DNA of 64,000 bases from Zantedeschia hybrid cultivar (Eukaryota > Streptophyta > Magnoliopsida > Alismatales > Araceae): contig JARZZO010000011.1 in NCBI GenBank assembly GCA_030544215.1, forward strand, positions 46,869,587 through 46,933,586, in the 5' to 3' direction. Position numbers and translations under genes: made by a program. Within the stretch, counting starts at the first letter, position 1. Every line of letters starts with the position of its first letter. Below the pieces are notes generated by a model. The model saw only the letters and a list, made by a program, of their open reading frames with translations, was not told the origin of the DNA and ran no database searches. Positions 55,978-64,000 of this stretch are shown here, in pieces.

Positions 55978-56608
55978 CTACCAAGAAAGCACGGCCTCAA
56001 CCTTAGCCGGATCTACAGATACACCATCCTTAGAAATCACATAACCAAGAAAAGAAACTTGCTCCAACCAGAACTCACACTTGCTAAACTTAGCATACAA
56101 CTGATTCTGCTTCAACAATTCTAGAAAAATCTGCAAATGCTCCCTGTGTGCCTCAATATTAGGACAGTAAATTAGCACAATGAATAGCACCACAAACTAG
56201 TTCAAATATGGCTGAAACACCCTATGCATCAGATCCATAAAAGCAGCAGGGGAATTTGTCAATCCAAAAGACATAACCACAAACTCATAATGTTCATACT
56301 TAGTCCGAAAATAGTCTTAGGTATGTCCTCATCCTTGATCTGCAACTGATGATATCCTGACCGAAGATCAATCTAGAAAAAGACATTGGCCGACTGCAGT
56401 TGATCAAACAAATCATCAATTTTGGCAAAGTATATCTATTCTTGATAGTCACCTGATTAAGCTGGCGATAATCAATACACAGCCTCATCGAACCATCCTT
56501 CTTACACATAAAAAGTACTAGGGATCTCCAAGGTGACATACTGGGTTGAATAAAACTCTTATCAAGCAACTTTAGCAATTGCTTCTTCAGTTCTGCCAAC
56601 CCCATCAA
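55978..56608 (-). pseudogene. Reverse transcriptase, chromodomain element
   Basis: The N-terminal part (56608-56300) has KKDGSMRLCIDYRQLNQVTI and KNRYTLPK. The palm region reads with stops, and the catalytic FIDD motif has become FIVLIYC at about 56175-56195, so the active site is lost. The piece 56193-55978 continues with HREHLQIFLELLKQNQLYAK, FSKCEFWLEQVSFLGYVISK and DGVSVDPAKVEA. Confidence 0.78.
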
Positions 56609-57300
56609 ACCATACGATACGAAGCTTTAGAAATAGGAGTTGTCCTTGGTATAAGGTCAATGACAAAATCAATCCCTTGTGAAGAAGGCAAACTAGGCAG
56701 ATCATCAAGAAAAATATCAGGGAACTCTCGAATAACATCAATATCAGCAGTAGATCTCTCACTAGCACCAGTTGATGGATCCACTACCATCCTAGCTAAA
56801 TATCTATGACAATTTATTCTCAACAACTTCTCAGCCTTGAGTGAAGAAATCGTAATACAGCATGATCGATGCTTAGGGTAACGATGAATAAACTCCTTCT
56901 TACTAGGCTCTCGAAATATCTACTTCTTATGATGGCAATCTAACAAAGCAAAGTACTTACCTAACCAGTCCATATCCAAAATAACATCAAAGCCTTCCAT
57001 CTCGATCACATGTAACTCAACCACTCTATTTGTATCCCCAAGATCAACAACAACCGAAGATATAATGTGCATATTGTGAATCGCCTATCCATAAGTTATA
57101 CTAACTATCAATGGATGTGTAGTATCTATCAGTCTACTTTTAAGTGACTTAGCAAAACTAGCAAATATGAATGAATGAGTAGCTCCAGGAACAAATAACA
57201 CTATAGCATGAATATTATTAATAAGAATAGTACCATCTGTATTAGTAGGGTTCTCCTCCGCATCTTACCTAGTGAGAGCATAAATACGTCCTTGAGCCTT
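56605..57300 (-). pseudogene. Protease region and spacer, chromodomain element
   Basis: Reads LFVPGATHSFIFASFAKSLK where a protease would have the DSGATHSFI motif, so the catalytic Asp is gone. It continues with HVIEMEGFDVILDMDWLGKY. The spacer to RT is the open frame 56826-56605 (STADIDVIREFPDIFLDDLP, then IDFVIDLIPRTTPISKASYR). Stops occur near 57270 and 56920. Confidence 0.72.
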
Positions 57301-58360
57301 GCCTTTCTTCTATTCTTGTGCCAGTTGAGTTCTAGCTTTCGGGCAATCTCTGACCATATGTCCCAGATCATGACACACTAAACACTTGCTAGTTGCTCTC
57401 CAGCACTCCATCCCACTATGTCGTCGCACACATTGAGTGTGAGCTATTAAATCAAACGTCTTTGGTGTCGGACCCTTCACTAGATGGACCCGAAACTACT
57501 TCTTATCCTTGCGCACAAACGTAGCTGGTGCACTTCTCTTATTTTGACCCTTCTGCTCCTCTATAAATTCTTCATGCTTACGTTCCATATTGAATATAGT
57601 CCTCAAAGCAACAACAAAAGTTTGAGAGTCGTAAGCAACAACATAATGTCGAATGGTACCTTTAAGACCGTTGACAAATTTCTTCAGCTTCCTCTTCTCA
57701 TCATCATAGATATGGGGTGCATATTTTTCCAACTCAAAAAACTTCGCATCATAATCAGCCACATATATAGTGTCTTGCAACAGGTTGAGAAACTCTATCT
57801 CCTTCTTATTTTGAACATGATCAAGAAAGTACTTCTCATGAAAACCCTTGCGCCACTTTGATTGGAGAATAAGAGAAGAATAAAACCTTTAATTCTTAGA
57901 GTAGCGTTAATTCTAGTTTGATGGGCGGAATGGCTTATACCGTGTTAGAATCGCTTATACTAGAATAAAGAGAATAACCAATTCGACCTTAGACCCAAGA
58001 ATTGCTTATCCTTCCTATTCCGCAAGTGGGTCCCACATAATTATCAAAGCTAAGCACCTCTTATTCTAGTATATGCTATTCCGGATAAGTAATTAGGAAT
58101 AACTTATTCCGCAAACAAATTGGGGCTAACTTCGCCTAAGTAATAGTAACATAACCAGCAAACACAGTCCTCTGCATGGACATCCACCAGACAATTGCTT
58201 TCTCCTGCAATATGAAAGTTGCCAGACTGACCCTCCTATCTTCTAGACAATAAATCACAACTAACATCTTCTTCATCTCGTTGAGCCAAGCCTCAATAAC
58301 TTCTGGTTGACTCTCCTCCTTTAAAGAAGGAGGACATAACTTGTTGAACTGCTCTATCAT
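57301..58360 (-). pseudogene. Gag of the chromodomain element, split by a MITE
   Basis: The first part, 58360-58136, has EAWLNEMKKMLVVIYCLEDR and RVSLATFILQEKAIVWWMSM. A 263-bp MITE follows. The reading resumes with KWRKGFHEKYFL, then LQDTIYVADYDAKFFELEKY and FVNGLKGTIRHYVV (57780-57496). A zinc knuckle CLVCHDLGHMVRDC is at about 57390-57349. The layout is that of Del/Tekay Gag. The MITE and stops destroy the frame. Confidence 0.78.
57857..58119. mobile_element. MITE inserted in the chromovirus gag, same family as in the cyclin intron
   Basis: Ends TTTGATTGGAGAATAAG and, reverse-complemented, TTTGTTTGCGGAATAAG agree at 14 of 17 bases. Gag coding resumes on either side. The interior aligns in reverse complement with 13715-13970. 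Flanking words ACTTTG and ACTTCG are alike, but the exact target duplication is unclear. It has no coding capacity. Confidence 0.65.
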
Positions 58361-58768
58361 AGGGGTCCCCTTAGGCCCAAGTAGCTTAGCCTGAATCTGA
58401 GTCTACAAAGCTTGCACAAGCCCCTGAAAAGTCTGCATGAACCAACTAAAGTCTATATTGACCAATGGTGTGCTGACCACACCTTGGCCTTAGGTTGCAA
58501 AAGAACCTCCCTGCACAAGGGTATCCATAAAATACGGAGCCTAAACAGGAAGAACCGCAGCAGAATGACTACGAGTCTACATATCCTAAAAATTAAAATA
58601 CCTCAAATAAACTCTCAAATCCAACAATTCATCACTTCTACTTCTATTTCAACTCAAAACTAAGCTATTCTATGACTTATATTCAACCTAAAATCCCAAA
58701 TCCATTAATCAACCATCCAGGCTTAATGGATCCGATGGTGTGGAACTCAAAACTCTCAAAATTGCTCT
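58361..58768 (-). other. Leader and start of gag, chromodomain element
   Basis: About 400 bp between the primer site and the first clear Gag words. It may include the eroded N-terminus of Gag; no clean frame remains. Confidence 0.45.
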
Positions 58769-58778
58769 AATACCATGT
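58767..58778 (-). promoter_or_regulatory. Primer-binding site (tRNA-Met), chromodomain element
   Basis: Minus-strand TGGTATTAGAGC, one base from the canonical site, about two bases from the LTR at 58781. Confidence 0.75.
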
Positions 58779-58780
58779 TC

Positions 58781-61535
58781 TGTAACGCCCCAAACCCCAA
58801 GTCCAGTCATATCCGACCTTCGGCAGAATTCGAAGAGAGTACACATATGGAACATATCATATACATAACAAAAGTGAGAGAATAAGGGTGTACAAGGCAA
58901 AATAAATAGTCATCCATCACAAATTCCGAACAACAATAAGCCAACATAATCCACAAAAGTCTCATAATAAATAATTGTATCTAAATAACATAATCAACCT
59001 CTCTCAACTCCCTAGGATCTCGCAAAATTATATGATAGACTCAATTACTCCTATTACGTCAATCTACTAAAATAAAAAGACTCATAAATTCACAACTAGA
59101 GTTGAATCCAATAGGCTTCAAGCACATCTACTCCTTGTGATCAGGGTCAAAATCTAACTCTCTAGCCACCTCTCTTGAAAAATTATCCAACAAACTTACT
59201 GAGTACAAAACTAAGTAGGCATCATCCCCTCTACAGGCTCAACATATAATAATTGAAATTCGCATAGTAATTAAATCACATACTGAACAATTCACAATGC
59301 TACATATAGATCAAATAAGAAAATGATACAATCAAGATCTCACATATATCTCATATCAAATCGGATGCATTTTCTAATAATCAGAAACAAATATATTAAT
59401 TTATAATAGTTATCACATATATAAAACTTTCTTACTTTGCTTGAATATTAATTATTAGCCATGAACATATCACATAATTCCTCCAACACATAGGGAGGCA
59501 CATATCACATCAAATATGGCTCAAAGTATAACTAGTAGCATACAATCTAATTACATATTTCAAAATTAAGATTTTGAAAATTATACATCATAAAATAGAT
59601 TTATAATGCCCTAAGAGAAATTTAAATGATTCACATTTGTGCCAAGTTATCACAATTTTATATTTTAGTCGGAAAAGTATCTTAACCACAACATAAAAGG
59701 CCACACATACATATATCGGAAACTTAAGTAATAGTACTAAGTCTTGACTATTGCGGAACCAGGGATCACACATATCCCACCACTATACCATGCTGAAGCA
59801 AGTTTCATGGGTTCTATTGCCCTTAGGTTACATAATACCTTATCCTACAAGGACGTTTATATTAAAATCCGGCCACATAAACCCCTTAAGATGGCAATGT
59901 CTATATTACATATATTAAATTAAGTGGCACATGCCTTACAGAAATTAGAATTCATCATAATCTGAACTTAACCTTACTTATATAGCCAATGATATAAATA
60001 TTTAAAAATAATATATTTTTCATTAAAACAAAACATTTTAAAGCAACATGACGTTTTACTATTCAATTTGATGTAAAACTGACTCCAACCAATTATATAT
60101 ATACGAAAAACGTTTATGGAAAATTTTCAAAATTTTATGAATACAAAATATATTTTTCACATATCGAAATCTATTTTTCAGGGCTGAAAATTTATTAAAT
60201 AGGCTGAATATTAGTACAAATATTAAAAAATTCTACAAACTGATAAACATGATATTTGGGGTGTAAATAAAATACTTATAAAATTTTACTAAATTTGGAG
60301 ATCAAATGAGTATTTTCAAAATTCAAATAGTGAATTTAAACTTGAGTCATATTTAATAAAAATATAAAATAATTTTTTAAAAATTATAAAATTTTGTAGT
60401 TCAATAGGTTTCATAAAAATAGACATATTTTTAAAAATATAAAATGATTTTAATTGCAAATAACCAGGTTATAAACATTTGAAATTCATACACATTTGAA
60501 AATAAATAGAATTCAGAAAATCCAAATTGGACGGTAAGCCTGCCTGCCGTTCAGAATTCTAGACGGCCAGCTTGGCTGCCATTCAATATTCTGGACGGCG
60601 AGCCTGGCTATCGTTTAGAACACTGGACGGGCCACCATGCTGTCATTCAGTATCCTACATAGTTGTCTAGGTTGCGGTTAAGTAACGTAGACGATAAAGG
60701 TTGTTAACGTCCATAGGAGTTTCCAGGCGGAATAGGTAAAATCGAATTTTGATGAACAATTCGTATATATAATCTATGTTTTGGATCATAAACACAAAGA
60801 ACATGCTACCAGACTTTCGTTTTGATCACTTTTGAAATCAAAATATTATTTTTCATATTAACACAAATTAATCCATATTTTGATGAATTATCACCTACCT
60901 CTTATGCTAGAATCCTCAAATCTAAAATCTGCTAAGAGATCTTCACTCTCAAAACAAAGCAATACTTCTTAGCCTTCCTTCTCGACCTCCAATGTTCCCA
61001 GAAGACAAGAGAATCATGAAATTATGAGTTTTCCTCAAGAACAACCTTCATCTTTTCCTCTTTCTTCAAGAATGTGAACAAAACACCCATCTTTCACAAC
61101 GAGAACGACGGCTAGGGTTAACCAAGCCCCCAACCACATATATAAAGAATTAACACCCAACTTCTGATCCCATACAACATCTACAAACCATCTTTGGATC
61201 AAATTAAGCTAGTCTTCCACGGATTTGAAAGAATCCTACTTCAAATTGGACTCTTGTCCCTGAACTCTACCTTCCTTAACTGAACATTGCCTAGTAAACA
61301 AACGAATAAGCAAAACTGGTCTTCTACAAAATCATAAATCTCTTTGATCTCTTTCCAACAGTACCAACCACGCCAAAATTCTAGTTATATATTGAGAGTT
61401 ATCATAAACATACTGACCTGTTGTTCCTGGGTATCCAAACACAGAAAAATTGTCTAAATGATTGGGCTAAGGTACCTATAAAACTAAGTTAATGGGCTTA
61501 CTCAATTAACCATATTACACTCTATCTGTATTACA
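58781..61535 (-). repeat. LTR shared by the two chromodomain internal regions
   Basis: 2,755 bp, TGTAACGCCC to TATTACA. It serves as 5' LTR of the left unit and 3' LTR of the right unit. A dyad minisatellite lies at about 60528-60720. Confidence 0.85.
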
Positions 61536-61571
61536 TTTTCTACCTCTTAAATAAATTTCGTCCTCGAAATT
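61536..61571 (-). promoter_or_regulatory. Polypurine tract and hairpin, second chromodomain unit
   Basis: Minus-strand TTAAGAGGTAGAAAA abuts the LTR. The hairpin AATTTCG/CGAAATT with TCCT centre at 61554-61571 is perfect. Confidence 0.7.
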
Positions 61572-61599
61572 TACAATGCAAGCAAAGTATGGAATCACT

Positions 61600-62455
61600 T
61601 ACCAAACAGCTCCAGATACCTCTTCTTCATATCTTCTTCCACTCTCACGTCGCCTCTTCTATAGAGTAATGCCTCCAAAGAACTTTGACCCTAGGAATCT
61701 TCTTAATCCTCAGCACTTGCTCCTTGAGATCTAGAATACGAACATGCTTCTCTTCATGTGATAGATCCGGTTGAACTTCCAATGGCTCATAATTCAATAC
61801 ATGAGATGAATTAGTAACATACTTTCTCAGCATGTAAACGTGGGATACTGGATGAACACTTGACAGAGTAGTAAAGCAAGCTTATAAGAAACTTGTCCAA
61901 TACACTCCAAAATCTCAAATGGACTGGTATATCTTAGACTTAATTTCACTTTTCTACCAAACCTCAAGACTCTCTTAGTTGGTGAAACTTTCAAAAAAAT
62001 ATGATCTCCCACTTCAAACACCAATTTCCTTCGCTTATGATCAGTATAGCTCTTTTGTCGCCTCTGAGCTGTCAAAAATCACTTCCTGATGATACCAATC
62101 TTACCTGAGCAATCCTATACAACTTGTGGACCAATCAATCTTTTCTCACCGACTTCTTCCCAACACAAAGGTGATCGACATGGTCTACTATATAAAGACT
62201 CATACAGTGCCATGCCAATACTAGCATGATAACTGTTAGTATAAGCAGATTCAATCAACTTCAAATGATCATCGTAATTACCTTTCCACTCAATGTTACA
62301 AGCTCTTAGCATATCTTTAAGTGTCTGAATAATTCTCTCACATTGTCCATCAGTCTGCGGGTGGAAAGCTGAACTGAACTTCAATTGTGTATCCAAAGCT
62401 TCCTATAGACTCTTCCAGAATCTCACTGTAAAACGAGCATCGCAATCTGAGATAC
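61600..62455 (-). pseudogene. Integrase and chromodomain-like tail, second unit
   Basis: Fragments in order on the minus strand: 62396-62115 (LKFSSAFHPQTDGQCERIIQ, then YTNSYHASIGMALYE), 62075-61827 (VGDHIFLKVSPTKRVLRFGR, then GQVSYKLALL) and 61833-61645 (KYVTNSSHVLNYEPLEVQPD, then VRILDLKEQVL and VLWRHYSIEEAT). The core catalytic Glu region HPQTDGQCE is kept. The N-terminal half of integrase is missing because of the rearrangement at about 62455. Confidence 0.75.
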
Positions 62456-62965
62456 AAGGATTTTATTTGGCCCAATGGGTCACCTGGGTAGCCCCAGTGC
62501 TCTTTGTGTGCAAGAAGGAGGGTCGATGAGGCTATGTATAGATTATCGCTAGCTTAATCTAGTAACTATTAAGAATAGATATCTTTTACCCAAGATTGAT
62601 GATTTGTTTGATCAACTACAGTTGGCTAATGTCTTTTCCAAGATTGATCTTCAGTCAGGATATCATCAGTTGCAGATCAAGGATGATGACATACCTAAGA
62701 CTGCTTTTCGGACCAAGTATGGGCATTATAAGTTTGTGGTTATGCCTTTTGGATTGATAATTGTGCCTACTACTTTTATGGATCTGATGAATATGGTGTT
62801 ACACTTGTATTTGGACTAGTTTGTGGACGTATTCATTGATGATGTGCTTATTTACTCTCCTAGTATTGAGGCACACAGGGAGCATTTGTAGATTGTTCTA
62901 GAGTTATTAAAGTAGAATCAGTTATATGCTAAGTTTAGCAAGTGCGAGTTCTGGTTATAGTAAGT
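62455..62965 (+). pseudogene. Reverse transcriptase segment in inverted orientation
   Basis: Flanked on both sides by minus-strand pol sequence, this block reads on the plus strand: SMRLCIDYR, KNRYLLPKIDDLFDQLQLAN, VFSKIDLQSGYHQLQIKDDD, FRTKYGHYKFVVMPFGL, then VFIDDVLIYSPSIEAHREHL with the catalytic FIDD kept, and KFSKCEFWL before the edge. Several stops occur (near 62817, 62889 and 62911). The connection RT-RNase H-integrase N-terminus that should lie between this block and 62455 is absent, so inversion went with deletion. Confidence 0.8.
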
Positions 62966-62974
62966 TTCTTTTCT

Positions 62975-63246
62975 TGGTCATCAAGTAACTCATACAATTG
63001 CTTCTTCAGTTCTGCCAACCTTGCTAGGGACATATGATATAGAGCATTAGAAATAGGAGATGTCCTTGGCGTAAGATCAATGACAAAATTGATCTCCCAT
63101 GAAGGAGGCAAATCCGGTAAATCATCTAGAAAGACATTAGGAAACTCCCGAATAATATCAATATCAACAATAGATCTCTCACTAGCACCACCTGATGGAA
63201 CCACCACCGCACTAGCTGAATATCCATGACAATCCATTCTCAACAA
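62975..63246 (-). pseudogene. Spacer before RT, second unit, minus strand
   Basis: Reads IVDIDIIREFPNVFLDDLPD, INFVIDLTPRTSPISNA and LAELKKQLYELL, matching 56826-56560 of the left unit. The reading breaks at the edge of the inverted block. Confidence 0.7.
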
Positions 63247-63329
63247 CTTCTCAACCTTGAGTGAAGAAACCTAATACGGCCTGATCGATGCCTAAGACAA
63301 CGGTAAATAAACTCCTTCTCACTAGGTTC

Positions 63330-63620
63330 TCAAACTATCAACTTCTTATAATTGCAATCTAATAAAGCGAAATACTTATCGAGCCAGTCCATGTCTAAAA
63401 TAACATTAAAGTCTACCATCTCGATCACATACAACTCAGCCACTCTATCTCTATCCCCAAGATAGAGAACAATTGAAGATATAATGTGCATAGTGTAAAT
63501 CTCCTCTCCAAAAGTTGTGTTAACTATCAATAGATGTGTAGCATCTATCAGTCTACTCTTAAGTGACTTACCAAAACTAGTGGATATGAATAAATTAGTA
63601 GCTCTAGGATCAAATAACAC
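63330..63620 (-). pseudogene. Protease region, second unit
   Basis: A 96-residue open segment. LFDPRATNLFIS stands where DSGATHSFI is expected: the Asp is kept but the SG is changed. It continues with VIEMVDFNVILDMDWLDKYF. Confidence 0.7.
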
Positions 63621-64000
63621 CTTAGCATGAACATCATTAATAAGAATAGTACCTTCTACAACAGTAGAGGTCTCCTCAGCATCTTCCTTTTTGAGGGCAT
63701 AAACACTTCCGTGAGTCTTGCCTTTATTCTCTTCTTACGCCAGCCCTTCGAACAATCTTTGGTCATATGCCCCAAATCGCCACACACTAAACACTTGTCG
63801 GCTACTCTTTAATACTTTGTCCCACCATGTCATCGCCCACACTTAGTGCAAGTGGTTGAATCAAACACCTTCGGTGTCGGACCCTTCATTGGCCGGGCCC
63901 GAAACTTCTTCTTATCCTTTCACACAAAGGTAGTTGGTGCAGTTCACTTGTTCTGATCCTTCTCTTCTTCCATAAAATCTTCATGCTCACATTCCATGTT
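63621..64000 (-). pseudogene. Gag C-terminus with zinc knuckle, second unit, cut by the window edge
   Basis: CLVCGDLGHMTKDC (CX2CX4HX4C) is readable at about 63790-63749, and MKGPTPKVFDST near 63885-63850 corresponds to the same phrase in the left unit. Stops are present. The rest of gag is beyond the window. Confidence 0.65.

Larger units (their letters stand above)
50968..61535 (-). mobile_element. Chromodomain Ty3/gypsy element (Del/Tekay-like), decayed
   Basis: The LTRs are 50968-53832 (2,865 bp, with a TTATT-rich expansion near its end) and 58781-61535 (2,755 bp); they start TGTAATG or TGTAACG and end in TGCA or TTACA. Internal order on the minus strand: tRNA-Met primer site, gag, protease, RT, RNase H, integrase, chromodomain-like tail, polypurine tract. 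Every domain is interrupted by stops. The LTRs are clearly more diverged than those of the other elements, so it is old. The right LTR is followed by another internal region of the same family, so this is LTR-internal-LTR-internal and may be a tandem array. An outer target duplication cannot be tested inside the window. Confidence 0.85.

Overview
The window looks like plant nuclear DNA, most likely from a monocot. It holds one spliced host gene with a GC-rich first exon and a short cyclin of a plant-specific class, surrounded by LTR retrotransposons, a TRIM and MITEs. I see no bacterial operons, organellar genes, rRNA or CRISPR. The species cannot be named from sequence alone.

Layout. 1-2217: two Copia-type LTR pieces in opposite orientation. 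2218-12364: AT-rich intergenic DNA with a small foldback element, a solo LTR (6163-6917), a hAT-like MITE (7846-8236) and a Tourist/Harbinger-like MITE (9924-10246). 12365-14549: a two-exon P/U-type cyclin gene with a MITE in its intron. 15308-17091: a tiny TRIM element joined to a second copy of the Copia LTR.

17171-35066 is a tandem array on the minus strand, LTR-gag-LTR-gag-LTR. Its first LTR is split by a younger complete element of the same type (18041-25021) with a perfect 5-bp target duplication. All these units carry only gag between 2.6-2.7 kb LTRs, so they are non-autonomous 'TR-GAG' elements of a Ty3/gypsy, Del/Tekay-like lineage. 36024-48421 is a complete but decayed Athila-like gypsy element, also minus, with 5-bp target duplications. 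49580-50967 is an LTR-like fragment with a dyad minisatellite. 50968-64000 is a second tandem arrangement, LTR-internal-LTR-internal, of a chromodomain-bearing gypsy element; in the second internal region the reverse-transcriptase segment is inverted.

How the parts relate. The gag-only elements share with the chromodomain element the tRNA-Met primer site, LTR ends close to TGTAACG...TTACA, and a small perfect hairpin beside the polypurine tract. This suggests that a chromovirus supplied polymerase and integrase in trans. The most unusual structures are arrays of about eleven 30-35 bp imperfect hairpins inside each gag-only LTR, and hairpins next to polypurine tracts in two unrelated gypsy lineages. 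Percent identities and sequence comparisons are by eye; no alignment or database search was run.
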